64,000 nucleotides of DNA from NCBI GenBank assembly GCA_963813525.1, contig CAWEZI010000005.1, positions 1,674,001-1,738,000 of the forward strand, in the 5' to 3' direction. The position numbers and the translations under genes were made by a program. The stretch is from Bog-756 sp963813525. Lineage in GTDB: Bacteria > Actinomycetota > Acidimicrobiia > Acidimicrobiales > RAAP-2. A model generated the notes under the pieces. The model worked only from the letters and a program-made list of their open reading frames with translations, made no database searches and was not told where the DNA came from. Of the stretch, positions 17,457 through 25,680 are shown piece after piece. How positions within the stretch are numbered: the stretch's first letter is position 1; each line of letters opens with the position of its first letter.

Positions 17457-18710
17457 TCATACGGCTGGTACTTGGCCGAGCAGGTCCTTGACCCAGCGCC
17501 CGCCCTTCAGGATGCCGTGGAGGTTGGCCCGGTCGGCCAAGACGGAGATGTCCTCCAGCGGGTTGCCGTCGACGATGACCAGATCGGCCAGCTTTCCGTC
17601 CTCCACCGTTCCCAGCTCGTGGTCGCGCCCCATGAGCTGGGCGCCGTGCTTCGTCGCCCACCGGATCACGTCGAGATTGGGTATGCCGATCTCCCGCACG
17701 TAGTAGTCGAGCTCGTCGGCGTAGGCGCCGTGGGGAAGGAAGATGGCCCCGTAGTCATCGCCGAGGACCAGGCGTACCCCGGCGGCATTGGCCCGGGGAA
17801 GGATGTCGGCCATGGCCTCGATGTCCTCTTTCATCGAGTCGGTGAACCCGAGGCCGGCGCCGCCCATGGACCCGAGGAACCGCGAGGGGAAGAGCATCGA
17901 GGGAACCACCGGCGTCCCCGTCCCCACCAGTCGTTCAATGCATTCGTCGTCCATCCCGTCGCCGTGGTCGATGACGTCGATTCCCAGATCGAGGCCCATG
18001 AGCATGGCCTCACGGTTGGCGATGTGACCACGGACCTTCACGCCCCGCAGATGGGCGGCCTCGATGCCGGCGCCCATCTCGTCCCGGGTCATCTCGATCA
18101 TCTCCTTGGGCCCGATCGTCCCGTGCCCGCCGGTCACGAACATCTTGATGATCTCGGCACCTTCTTTTATCTCGGCTCGCACCGACTTCCGGAACTCGGC
18201 GGGGCCGTCGCTCGGTCGGATGGCGCCCAGGGCGCCAACTTCCCAATGGGGAGGAAAGCTGCGGTCGCCGGCGTGTCCGGTGGTGCTGACGTCGCGGCTG
18301 CACGGGACCAACCGGGGTCCGGGGATGAGCCCGCGGTCGATGGCCACCTTCATCGATGCGTCGATGGCGAACGGGGCGCCGGCGGAGACGGCGCTGGTGA
18401 ATCCCGACTCGAGCAGGAGGCTGAGGCTGTTGACGGCCCGGACGGCCTGGAGTGCCATCGGCTCTTCGAGGCCGAAGGGGGCCGGTACCGAACCGAGGTT
18501 GTGGTAGGTGGCGTGGAAGTGGCAGTTGACCATGCCGGGCATGACGGTGCGACCGTTCAGGTCGATGACCCGGTCATCGGGGTTCACCGCCGGCGTCGGG
18601 CCGGTGCCCACCGACACGATCCGATCCCCGTCCACCACGACGTGGGCATCGTCCACGGCCGGTCGCTCACCGTCGACCAGGCAGGCCCGGATGAAGAACA
18701 GACGGCTCAC
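17457..18710 (-). CDS. Metal-dependent amidohydrolase (imidazolonepropionase/prolidase-like)
   Basis: TIM-barrel amidohydrolase of 417 residues. NCHFHATY gives the HxH metal pair (His64, His66), KMFVTGGHG a lysine-containing strand, VRGHIANREA and IDVIDHGDG further histidines, and LGDDYGA the catalytic aspartate. The N- and C-terminal beta-sandwich (GRTVMPG and GKLADLVIVDGNPL) is typical. GTG 18710 with GGGCGAGG upstream was chosen. The longer frame to 19454 is antisense-frame noise over the dehydrogenase gene. It is the third gene of a compact operon with the monooxygenase and dehydrogenase. Confidence 0.85.
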   Translation of the reverse strand: MSRLFFIRACLVDGERPAVDDAHVVVDGDRIVSVGTGPTPAVNPDDRVIDLNGRTVMPGMVNCHFHATYHNLGSVPAPFGLEEPMALQAVRAVNSLSLLLESGFTSAVSAGAPFAIDASMKVAIDRGLIPGPRLVPCSRDVSTTGHAGDRSFPPHWEVGALGAIRPSDGPAEFRKSVRAEIKEGAEIIKMFVTGGHGTIGPKEMIEMTRDEMGAGIEAAHLRGVKVRGHIANREAMLMGLDLGIDVIDHGDGMDDECIERLVGTGTPVVPSMLFPSRFLGSMGGAGLGFTDSMKEDIEAMADILPRANAAGVRLVLGDDYGAIFLPHGAYADELDYYVREIGIPNLDVIRWATKHGAQLMGRDHELGTVEDGKLADLVIVDGNPLEDISVLADRANLHGILKGGRWVKDLLGQVPAV

Positions 18711-18744
18711 CGGCCTCGCCCACCGATCGTCATTACCGGCCTGG

Positions 18745-19677
18745 TCATGGGTGGAGCACCACCTTGATGGCCTCGGTGCTCCTGTCAGTGGCCACCCGGA
18801 AGGCTTCGGGGCCGTCGTCCAGTGGGAAATGGTGGCTGATGAGGACCTCGGGCAGGGCGGGAAGGTCGACCAGGATCCGGGCGGCGTGGTCGAATTCGTC
18901 GCCGCTGTGATGGTGGCCGTACATGAACGACGGGACCAGCGAGACCTCCTTGATCTGGAAGCCCATCCCCAGTGCCACCGTGTCCCAGAAGGTGGAGAGG
19001 ACACCGACCGTGCCCCCCGGTCGCACCCGCTCGACGGCTTCGTCGATCGAGCTCTGGGTACCGGCGGCGTCGAGGACGGTTTCGTAGTCCTGCCCGATGG
19101 ACGTTCCCGCTCCGAGCTGCTCGCCGGCGCGTGACCGGGCCGGGTGACGGGCCTGGATGTCCACCTCGGCTCCGGCGGCACAGGCGGCCACGACGGCACA
19201 CAGCCCGACCGGCCCTCCCCCGATGACCAGTACCCGGGTGCCGGAGCGCACCCCCGCCCGGTGCACGCCGTGCACGGCCACGGCCAAGGGCTCGACCAGG
19301 CAACCGTTCTCCAGCGGAAGTTCCGGCGGCAGTACGTGGGCACAACTCGGATCCACCCACGCCTCGTCGGCCATCCCCCCGTCCGCGCTGATCCCGTAGG
19401 CGGTGGCCAGGGCGCTCGGACACTGCTGCTCGTTCCCCGTCCGACAGGGAACACAGGCGCCGCACGACAGGCGCGGCAGCACGGCCACCGGTGTTCCGTC
19501 GTCGAGGCGCCCGCAGAACTCGTGTCCGAGGGTGACCGGCAACGGCCCGAACGAAACCAGGTGGAGGTCCGAACCGCAGATGCCCGAGCTGACCACCGAG
19601 ACCCGCACCCCGGCCGAGGGGTCGGGGTCGACCTCCACCACCTCGATGCCGGCCCCGGTGCTCCTCACGGCGCGCAC
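18745..19677 (-). CDS. Zinc-dependent alcohol dehydrogenase (MDR family)
   Basis: Medium-chain dehydrogenase of 310 residues. Catalytic zinc ligands lie in SGICGSD (Cys34) and LGHEF (His52, Glu53). The structural zinc loop has Cys72, Cys75, Cys78 and Cys86, and the NAD(P) fold shows VIGGGPVGLCAVVAA. It begins four bases after the monooxygenase stop and is followed 34 bp later by the amidohydrolase, so the three probably form one catabolic operon. The substrate is not evident. Confidence 0.85.
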   Translation of the reverse strand: MRAVRSTGAGIEVVEVDPDPSAGVRVSVVSSGICGSDLHLVSFGPLPVTLGHEFCGRLDDGTPVAVLPRLSCGACVPCRTGNEQQCPSALATAYGISADGGMADEAWVDPSCAHVLPPELPLENGCLVEPLAVAVHGVHRAGVRSGTRVLVIGGGPVGLCAVVAACAAGAEVDIQARHPARSRAGEQLGAGTSIGQDYETVLDAAGTQSSIDEAVERVRPGGTVGVLSTFWDTVALGMGFQIKEVSLVPSFMYGHHHSGDEFDHAARILVDLPALPEVLISHHFPLDDGPEAFRVATDRSTEAIKVVLHP

Positions 19678-19681
19678 CGGA

Positions 19682-19987
19682 CTATCCCCCGGTGACCGAG
19701 CTGCGGTCGGTCACGGTCATGACGTTGGCGTCGGCCTCCACGACATGTGAGACCTGGTCGGTCATGAAGGCGTGCTCGTAGGGTTGTGCCTGGTGGTGGT
19801 TGAAGGCCTCCTCTGACTCCCAGCACTCGAAGAAGCGGAACCGGCACGCCTGGTCGAGATCCTCAGCCCACCAGTAATCGACACAACCGGGGTCGTGTCG
19901 GCTCCGCTCGGACACCGCCCGGATGGCCGCCACCGTCGTCTCACGGTCGTCGGGTCGAAAATCCAGGTAACCGGTCAAGGCGTGCAT
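19682..19987 (-). CDS. Antibiotic biosynthesis monooxygenase (ABM)-fold protein, quinol monooxygenase-like
   Basis: A 101-residue ferredoxin-like ABM protein, recognised by DDRETTVAAIRAVSERSRHD, then RFRFFECWESEEAFNHHQAQ with a short C-terminal strand. Dimers of such proteins oxidise quinols or act as cofactor-free oxygenases. Start ATG 19987 is preceded by GGGGAA. The longer frame to 20176 is rejected. First gene of the operon with the dehydrogenase and amidohydrolase, consistent with oxidative breakdown of a small cyclic compound (inference). Confidence 0.75.
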   Translation of the reverse strand: MHALTGYLDFRPDDRETTVAAIRAVSERSRHDPGCVDYWWAEDLDQACRFRFFECWESEEAFNHHQAQPYEHAFMTDQVSHVVEADANVMTVTDRSSVTGG

Positions 19988-20226
19988 GTGTTCCCCGTCG
20001 CTCCGTGGTGGGCGGGTACCGAACCGGCACATGACCGGGATCGGCAGGAGTGGGCTCTTGGCGCGGCAATCTAACACCCACCAGGTCTGTGGAGCTCGGC
20101 ATCCGGGCCGGGAGCAGAGGTCGGCGAGTGGGGGAACAACGGGGCTGCGCTCGTCGTTTCTCACTTTGGAGCGCATTTGGAGCCGACGTCGTCTGACGTT
20201 ACGGACTCTCCGGATAGGAGTGAACC

Positions 20227-20655
20227 ATGGTCACAGCATTGGAGAAGCCTCTCTACACGGCCGAGGCCACCGCTGTCGGTGGTCGTGCGGGCCACGTCCA
20301 CAGCAGTGACGGCCAGCTCGACATCGACCTCCGGCCCCCCGTCGAAATGGGCGGTCCGGGAGGGGCCAGCAATCCCGAGGAGCTCTTCGCCGCCGGATAC
20401 GCCGCCTGCTTCCAGAGCGCCCTCGCCGTCGTGGCCCGGAGGAGCAAGGTCAGCGTCGAAGATTCCACGGTGACCGCCAAAGTGACCATCGGCACCATCG
20501 GAGGGGGCGGCTTCGGATTGGCTGTGGCCCTGGAGGTGCACATCCCCGGGGTGGCCGAGGATGTCGTCCAGACCCTCATGGACGGGGCCCACGCCGTCTG
20601 CCCCTACAGCAACGCCACCCGCGGCAACATCGAGGTGGTACTGGCAGCGACGTGA
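20227..20655 (+). CDS. ohr: Organic hydroperoxide resistance protein (Ohr/OsmC family)
   Basis: Thiol peroxidase of 142 residues that reduces organic hydroperoxides. The two redox cysteines are in YAACFQSAL (Cys61) and HAVCPYSNATRGN (Cys125), the spacing typical of the Ohr branch. The N-terminus YTAEATAVGGRAGHV is also characteristic. AGGAG lies 7 bases ahead of ATG. No MarR-type OhrR gene is adjacent. Confidence 0.92.
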   Translation: MVTALEKPLYTAEATAVGGRAGHVHSSDGQLDIDLRPPVEMGGPGGASNPEELFAAGYAACFQSALAVVARRSKVSVEDSTVTAKVTIGTIGGGGFGLAVALEVHIPGVAEDVVQTLMDGAHAVCPYSNATRGNIEVVLAAT

Positions 20656-20677
20656 CCTCGGCTGAGCTTCCCGGTGG

Positions 20678-20869
20678 TCAATGTCGACGCGTCCCCATCA
20701 GGCCGAACGACCGGAGGAGCTGGTTGGTCATGGTATTTGTCGTGCGGTAGACCTTTCGGCGCACGACCCGCTGGGCATAGGACCCGGGGCCGCGGCTGGC
20801 TGCCTGAACGTTGCCCAGGTCGCGGGCGGCCCGGTACAGCTGGGATCGAATCGAGCTGCGGCCGGCCAT
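20678..20869 (-). CDS. Small conserved-looking basic protein of unknown function
   Basis: A 63-residue basic frame (MAGRSSIRSQLYRAARDLGN followed by an RVVRRKVYRTTN stretch and a C-terminal LLRSFGL). Codon use resembles real genes and the composition is coherent (amphipathic, Arg-rich). I recall similar short actinobacterial proteins with an RAARDLGN-VRRKVYR pattern but no function. Upstream ATGs at 20917 and 20902 are alternatives and overlap the repeat array. No membrane segment. Confidence 0.5.
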   Translation of the reverse strand: MAGRSSIRSQLYRAARDLGNVQAASRGPGSYAQRVVRRKVYRTTNTMTNQLLRSFGLMGTRRH

Positions 20870-20900
20870 GGCCCGATTGTCGCGCACTACGGTGACCCGC

Positions 20901-20974
20901 ATGGATGTGAGCCACATGGATGTGAGCCGTCTGGATGAGAGCCGTCTGGATGAGAACGGTATGGATGTGACCGC
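20901..20974 (+). repeat. 15-bp tandem repeat in the leader of the LLM oxidoreductase gene
   Basis: Five units of the type atggatgtgagccgt fill the space directly before the ATG at 20975. Each contains GGATG or GGATGAGA, a purine stretch that could act as a weak ribosome site, and several contain ATG. The last unit is one base short, so these ATGs are not in frame with the gene. Confidence 0.8.
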
Positions 20975-21913
20975 ATGACCCGCTTCGGTATCCAGCTACC
21001 CAACTTCTCGGACCACAGCTCGGCTGAGCTGTTCGAGCACGTGGCCCACCTGGCCGCCACCATCGAGGGGACCGGGTTCGACTCGCTGTGGGTCATGGAC
21101 CACTACCTCCAGTTGCCGCCGCTGGGCGGACCCGATCAACCCATGCTGGAGGCCTACGCCCTCCTCGGCGCGCTGGCTGCCCGCACCCGGCGGGTGCAAC
21201 TGGGCACGTTGGTGACCGGGGTGACCTACCGCAATCCGGGGCTCCTGGCCAAGATCGTGACCACGTTGGACGTGATCTCCGGAGGACGGGCCATTCTCGG
21301 GATCGGGGGCGCCTGGTATGACGTCGAGCACGAGGCCTTCGGCGTTGACTACCCCGCTGACCGGGTCCGGCTGGACATGCTCGAGGAGGCGGTCCAGATC
21401 TGTCGGGCCCTCTTCACCGGTGACGACGTCGATTTCGAAGGCACCCACTTTCGCCTGTCGCACGCCCGCAACCTGCCCCGACCGGTCCAGCCGGGAGGTC
21501 CGAAGATCATGATCGGCGGCGGGGGCGAGAGGCGGACCTTGCGCTTGGTTGCCCAGTACGCCGATCAGTGCAACGTCACAGGGGACGTCGCCACGCTGAG
21601 CCACAAGATCGACGTGCTCCGCGGTCACTGCGCCGAGGTTGGCCGCGACCCGGCGGAGATAGGAGTCACCTGGATGACCGTGGCCGTCCTGACCAACTCG
21701 GAGGAGAACACCCGGGACGTCCGGGCCATGTTGGCGGCCGGTGGTTCCCCCGAGGAGACGGCCGGCTTCACGGTGGGACAGCCCGCAGAGATTCCCGATC
21801 TGGTGGCCGGTCACATCGCCGCCGGCGCCGACGAGGTCATCTTCAGTCTTCCCTTTGCCGACGCCCAGGGCATCGCCGCCCTGGGTCGGGCCCTGGCGCT
21901 GCCCGTATCCTGA
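20975..21913 (+). CDS. LLM-class (luciferase-like) F420-dependent oxidoreductase
   Basis: TIM-barrel flavin/F420 enzyme of 312 residues. Family marks are FGIQLPNFSDH at the first strand, GFDSLWVMDH, RTRRVQLGTLV, LLAKIVTTLDVISGGRAIL followed by GIGGAWYDVEHEAFG, and PRPVQPGGPKIMIGGGGERR. The GxGAxWxxxEHxAxG pattern favours the F420-dependent subgroup typical of Actinomycetota. Substrate unknown. The gene directly follows a repeat array and converges with the small metallopeptidase. Confidence 0.88.
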   Translation: MTRFGIQLPNFSDHSSAELFEHVAHLAATIEGTGFDSLWVMDHYLQLPPLGGPDQPMLEAYALLGALAARTRRVQLGTLVTGVTYRNPGLLAKIVTTLDVISGGRAILGIGGAWYDVEHEAFGVDYPADRVRLDMLEEAVQICRALFTGDDVDFEGTHFRLSHARNLPRPVQPGGPKIMIGGGGERRTLRLVAQYADQCNVTGDVATLSHKIDVLRGHCAEVGRDPAEIGVTWMTVAVLTNSEENTRDVRAMLAAGGSPEETAGFTVGQPAEIPDLVAGHIAAGADEVIFSLPFADAQGIAALGRALALPVS

Positions 21914-21922
21914 GCGCCGGGC

Positions 21923-22267
21923 TCAGGCCCAGCCCAGCTCGGCCAGCCTGCGGTCGTCGATGCCGAAGTGGTGGCCGACCTCGTGGATGACGGTCTTCCT
22001 GACCAGGGCCACCACCTCGTCCCTGGTCCAACAGGCGTTGCAGATGGTGGCCATGAAGATGGTGATGCGGTCGGGGGCGGACGCGGAGTAGTGGTTTCCC
22101 CTTTGGGTGAGAGGAACACCCTGGTAGAGGCCGAAGAGTCCCCCGGGGGGACTGCGGTCATCCACGGTGACCGCCACGTTTTCCATGCTGGCGCCTAGCT
22201 CATCGGGTATGCCGTCGAGGGCGGCACCCACCAGCTCCTCGAAGTCCTCGACCGATACGGTGATCAT
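21923..22267 (-). CDS. Zincin-like metallopeptidase, DUF1025 (MMP-like) family
   Basis: A 114-residue single-domain metallopeptidase-like protein. VIHEVGHHFGIDD provides His95, Glu96 and His99 with a downstream Asp104. The segment ITIFMATICNAC and the Pro-Leu-Thr-Gln-Arg region are typical of the Zincin_1 family. Unlike the protein at 5250-6365, the zinc motif is complete. Cytosolic, with no signal sequence. Physiological substrate unknown. Confidence 0.85.
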   Translation of the reverse strand: MITVSVEDFEELVGAALDGIPDELGASMENVAVTVDDRSPPGGLFGLYQGVPLTQRGNHYSASAPDRITIFMATICNACWTRDEVVALVRKTVIHEVGHHFGIDDRRLAELGWA

Positions 22268-22404
22268 CCGGACCCGATGCTAGGGGGAGCGGCTTCGGGG
22301 CAGCGCATGGTCTCCCCGGGGCCGCCCCCGATGGCAGCCCCATGGCCTGCCCAAGGCCGCCTGGAGGTATCCCGATGGCATCCCGGGCAGCAAGCGTGCA
22401 AGAG

Positions 22405-22432
22405 TTGACGTACGAACGTTTGGGAATGTGAT
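22405..22432 (+). promoter_or_regulatory. Candidate sigma-70-type promoter for the membrane protein at 22472
   Basis: TTGACG (22405-22410) and TGTGAT (22427-22432) with a 16-bp spacer, about 40 bp before the start codon. Good -35, mediocre -10. Confidence 0.4.
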
Positions 22433-22471
22433 CCGGCAGGGGTATGAAGACAGGGTCAACAAGGAGGAGCA

Positions 22472-23269
22472 ATGCCGGCATTGACATGGGCCACTCACCA
22501 TCGGTTCTTGGCCTTGGGCATGGGTTTCGCCGTGATTCTGGTGGCGGTCGCCGCCGGCGTCTGGTTCTTCCTACTGCGGAGCCCGGGCACGCAACTCGAT
22601 CTGCGTCAGGCACTTCGGCTCTACAAGGATCAGCAGCCGAAGTCGGGCGGAGCCAACGCTCAACTCCCCCCTCCCGGCGTCTACCGCTACCGGACCTCGG
22701 GCGGTGAGTCATTGAGCATCGGAGGCATCAGCCGCTCGTTCCCCCCTGCGACCGACATGATCGTCACCGACAGCAGCTGCGCCACCATGAAGTGGGAACC
22801 TCTCGAGCAGCACATCGAAGGCATGGTGGCCTGCCCGACGGCCAATCGAGCTTTGAGTATTGCCTCCGCACCGTCGTACGAAGAGATTGCCGGAATTAAG
22901 ACCACGACCGACATCCGCTGTCCTAGTGGCACCTACCTGGTGCCTCCCCATCCGACCGTGGGTGAGCGGTGGAAGACGACCTGCCACTCGCCGGGCCAGA
23001 ACACCGTTTTCGCCGGAAGCGTGATCGGCTTCACATCGGTGAAGGTCGGTGGGCAGAATGTTCCTGCCGTGCACACCCGGCTGACCCTTTCGTTCTCCGG
23101 CTCGCAATCGGGGACCAACCCCAACGACTACTGGGTGTCGCTCAAGGACGGGATCATCCTCCGCCAGCGGGAGACCGTTGCTGTCTCGCAGGCTGCGGGG
23201 CCACTGGGCTCGGTGCATTACGGCGAACAGATGGCTATCGCCCTCACCTCGCTGACACCCCTCCGCTGA
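22472..23269 (+). CDS. Membrane-anchored extracytoplasmic protein of unknown function
   Basis: A 265-residue protein with one N-terminal membrane helix (about residues 14-36, FLALGMGFAVILVAVAAGVW) and a soluble, beta-rich remainder. It has cysteines in SSCATMKW, VACPTAN, DIRCPSG and TTCHSPG that could form disulfides outside the cell. AAGGAGGAG precedes the ATG by three bases. No family is recognised. The folded part begins PPPGVYRYRTSGGE, a start seen in several actinobacterial secreted proteins of unknown role. Confidence 0.75.
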   Translation: MPALTWATHHRFLALGMGFAVILVAVAAGVWFFLLRSPGTQLDLRQALRLYKDQQPKSGGANAQLPPPGVYRYRTSGGESLSIGGISRSFPPATDMIVTDSSCATMKWEPLEQHIEGMVACPTANRALSIASAPSYEEIAGIKTTTDIRCPSGTYLVPPHPTVGERWKTTCHSPGQNTVFAGSVIGFTSVKVGGQNVPAVHTRLTLSFSGSQSGTNPNDYWVSLKDGIILRQRETVAVSQAAGPLGSVHYGEQMAIALTSLTPLR

Positions 23270-23347
23270 CCGGGGCCTCCCTCTTCGAGACGGGGAGAAC
23301 GTATCCCGTCGCTCAAGCCTGCCATTCACGGCGCCGATGACAAGGGG

Positions 23348-23542
23348 ATGAGTGGATCTCAGATAGACCACAGCGTCCTCCGACCCCGGGCAGCGCCGGT
23401 CGGGCCGCACTCCCGCGGCTGGAGCTTCTCGTTCGCCCGGTGTGGCAACTGCGGAACCGAGATTCACCGGACCCACGGGAGGAACAAGCCGTGGTTGCAC
23501 GCCAACCTTTCACCGTTGTGCCCTCAGCCCTCCGATCAGTGA
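23348..23542 (+). CDS. Possible small zinc-ribbon-like protein
   Basis: Frame of 64 residues with FARCGNCGTEIHRTHGRN and a late Cys (PLCPQP). The CxxC...H...C arrangement could bind one zinc. No convincing ribosome site, and part of the N-terminus is low in coding character. It may be a fragment. Confidence 0.35.
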   Translation: MSGSQIDHSVLRPRAAPVGPHSRGWSFSFARCGNCGTEIHRTHGRNKPWLHANLSPLCPQPSDQ

Positions 23543-23647
23543 TCCTGACGGCGAGGTCGGGATCGTGGGCTGTCGGGGTGGGCGGCTGACAAGCCGGATT
23601 CCGGGTCGAGTCGGCATCCGACCGGCCGTCGGGTATAGACCGTCCCC

Positions 23648-23902
23648 GTGAAGCTCAAGCTCGATCTGCACGACATCTACAACCGGGGTGGCGACATCGA
23701 TCGCGCACTTCGAGCCGTCATCGACGAGGCCATCGACAAGAAAATCCGTTTGGTGGAGATCATTCCCGGCAAGGGGAGTGGACAACTCAAGAAACGGGTT
23801 TTGCGCTTTCTCGACCAGAAGGAGATCAAAGCTCTCTACGACCGGGTGGAGAAGGACTCCCACAACTTCGGCCGGGTGTTCGTCCACTTCAAGTACAAAT
23901 GA
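23648..23902 (+). CDS. Stand-alone Smr domain protein
   Basis: An 84-residue Smr (small MutS-related) domain. It opens KLDLHDIYNRGGDIDRALRA (LDLHxx motif) and contains VEIIPGKGSGQLKKRVLRFL, the GxGxxxxxL nucleic-acid-binding loop. Such domains nick DNA or cleave RNA, for instance on stalled ribosomes or in recombination control. Start at GTG 23648, the first codon that preserves the whole domain. No MutS2 is nearby. Confidence 0.85.
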   Translation: MKLKLDLHDIYNRGGDIDRALRAVIDEAIDKKIRLVEIIPGKGSGQLKKRVLRFLDQKEIKALYDRVEKDSHNFGRVFVHFKYK

Positions 23903-23934
23903 CGGCCCGAGGACGATGACGCTCCGAGCACAGT

Positions 23935-24633
23935 TCAGTGGGGCGTGGTGGCCGGCTTGGGGCCGTCGTTGATGACGATCGAGTCGGCCACCTTGTCGTG
24001 CAGGCACTGACGTCGGTCGTCCCACAGGCACCAGAGCGGATCGAGCAACCCGATCCAGCCCAAACATCCGGCCAGCCAGAAGATGGCCGCCCTGCCGAAG
24101 GATCGTCCCCACCCCAACGTCCCTCCGAACACCCGTACCGGTCGGATGTGCAGCCACGCCATGCCCAGAGTTCTGCCGAAGTGAGCCACGGCCACCGTTT
24201 CGTAAGTGAGCATCACCAGCCCTGTCGCCAATGCACAGGCAAACACGGTCAGCTCGAGCCAGAAGATGCCGGGCAGGGGCACTGTGGTATCGGCCTGATT
24301 GGTGTGGATCCCCGGAAAGAGAGGCCCGAAGTGGGGGGCGGCGATGGCCAGCGTGACGGCCAGAATGAGCACGAAGACCGGCAGCATGACCAGGACGTCG
24401 AGCATCCGGGCACCGAGGCGACGACCCGGATCGGCCAGGGCGCCGGGCCCAAACGCCGGTCGCCCCAGTTGGGCACCCTTCCACGGCGGCGGCCCCCACA
24501 TGCCCCACGTCGGAACGGTCGGACCCGCCGGGTAGGGCGGAGGAGCCCGATGGGTGGTCCAGGTAGCACCATCCCAATAGCGCACTCCTCCACTGCCGTC
24601 GGGGTCGGGATACCAGTTGGCCGGAGGGCTCAC
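23935..24633 (-). CDS. RDD-family membrane protein with N-terminal DUF2510
   Basis: A 232-residue protein. The N-terminus carries the DUF2510 motif WYPDPDGSGGVRYWDGATW, then a proline-rich linker, then an RDD domain with three or four membrane helices (first: DVLVMLPVFVLILAVTLAIA, preceded by RLGARMLD). LGMAWLHIRP-type and LWCLWDDRRQCLHDKVADS sequences are the typical RDD core and end. GTG 24633 is chosen, with TTG 24642 as an alternative. Function of RDD proteins (transport or envelope) is unclear. Confidence 0.82.
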   Translation of the reverse strand: MSPPANWYPDPDGSGGVRYWDGATWTTHRAPPPYPAGPTVPTWGMWGPPPWKGAQLGRPAFGPGALADPGRRLGARMLDVLVMLPVFVLILAVTLAIAAPHFGPLFPGIHTNQADTTVPLPGIFWLELTVFACALATGLVMLTYETVAVAHFGRTLGMAWLHIRPVRVFGGTLGWGRSFGRAAIFWLAGCLGWIGLLDPLWCLWDDRRQCLHDKVADSIVINDGPKPATTPH

Positions 24634-24667
24634 GCTGGTCAACGATCCGCCCGCCCCCTCTCGATGC

Positions 24668-25612
24668 TCATCTATGAAAGAGAACGGACACGCTCTCCCG
24701 GTTGGCGATCCGGCGGATGGCTTCACCCAACAGGCCGGCAACAGACACGACCTCTACTTTCGGCGAAAGTGTGACCGGTTGAGTCTCGACGCTGTCGGTC
24801 ATGAAAAGCGTCTTGATCGGGCTCCGGTCGATGCGATCCATGGCGTCCCCCGCCAGCAGACCATGGCTCACTGCGGCATAGACCGAGCTGGCCCCACGCT
24901 CCACCAGAACGCGTGCCGCGTCGGCCAGCGTCCCGCCCGAAATAGTGAAGTCGTCGACGATCAAGGCGGTGCATCCCTCGACGGAGCCGATCAGCTCCAC
25001 GACCTCGGCGGTCTCTGAATGATCCACTCGTCGCTTGTCGGCGATGGCCAACGGGGCGGCCAGTCGCTCCGACCACTGCCTGGCTTTTTTGGCGAATCCG
25101 GCGTCGGGGGCGACAACCACCAGATTGGGCAGGGCTTTGGAAGCGATGACGTCACACAGAACGGGCATGGCGTAGAGGTCATCGACAGGCACTTTGAAGA
25201 ACCCCTGAACCTGGGGTGCGTGCAGATCGAGGGTGACGACGCGATCCACACCGGCCGCCTCGATGGCATCGGCGCAGACCCGGGCTCGGATGGAGACGCG
25301 GGGTTCGTCCTTCTTGTCTCCCTTGGCATAGCTGAAGTACGGAATGACGGCGGTGACCGACGCTGCGCTGGCCCGCTTCAGAGCGTCGATCCAGAAGAGC
25401 AGCTCCATGAAATTGTCGTTGGCCGGAAAGGCGGTGCCTTGTACCAGGAACACGTCCCGACCGCGCACGTTGTCGAGCACTCGGACAAACAGGTTGCCCT
25501 CCGAAAATCTGAGCGTCTCGCTCGCCCCCAGGGGACGGTCGAGATAGTCGGCGATCGCCCGGCCCAGCTTCCGGCTGGCCGAACCGGCAAAGAGGAGGAA
25601 ATCGTCCGTCAC
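24668..25612 (-). CDS. Ribose-phosphate pyrophosphokinase-like protein (PRPP synthetase family)
   Basis: Makes phosphoribosyl pyrophosphate from ribose 5-phosphate and ATP if active. The 314-residue length matches class I enzymes, as do FAGSASRKLGRAIADYL, VIPYFSYAKGDKKDEPRVSI, VTLDLHAPQVQGFFKVPVDD and DAGFAKKARQWSERL. The PRPP loop reads VDDFTISGGTL rather than the usual VDDMIDTGGT, a clear divergence in the substrate site. GTG 25612 overlaps a GGAGGAG. TTG 25621 is an alternative start with AGAGG at a better distance. It may be a second, specialised PRPP synthetase or relative. Confidence 0.78.
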   Translation of the reverse strand: MTDDFLLFAGSASRKLGRAIADYLDRPLGASETLRFSEGNLFVRVLDNVRGRDVFLVQGTAFPANDNFMELLFWIDALKRASAASVTAVIPYFSYAKGDKKDEPRVSIRARVCADAIEAAGVDRVVTLDLHAPQVQGFFKVPVDDLYAMPVLCDVIASKALPNLVVVAPDAGFAKKARQWSERLAAPLAIADKRRVDHSETAEVVELIGSVEGCTALIVDDFTISGGTLADAARVLVERGASSVYAAVSHGLLAGDAMDRIDRSPIKTLFMTDSVETQPVTLSPKVEVVSVAGLLGEAIRRIANRESVSVLFHR

Positions 25613-25680
25613 CTCCTCCAATCTACCTCTGGTCAAAATGCCATCAGAACCGGGGCCAGGACTATCAGTAGGCTTCCAGG

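Noticed and set aside
17457..19454. 665-residue amidohydrolase
   Set aside because: The first 248 residues are out-of-frame text of the alcohol dehydrogenase gene; the conserved fold begins at GTG 18710.
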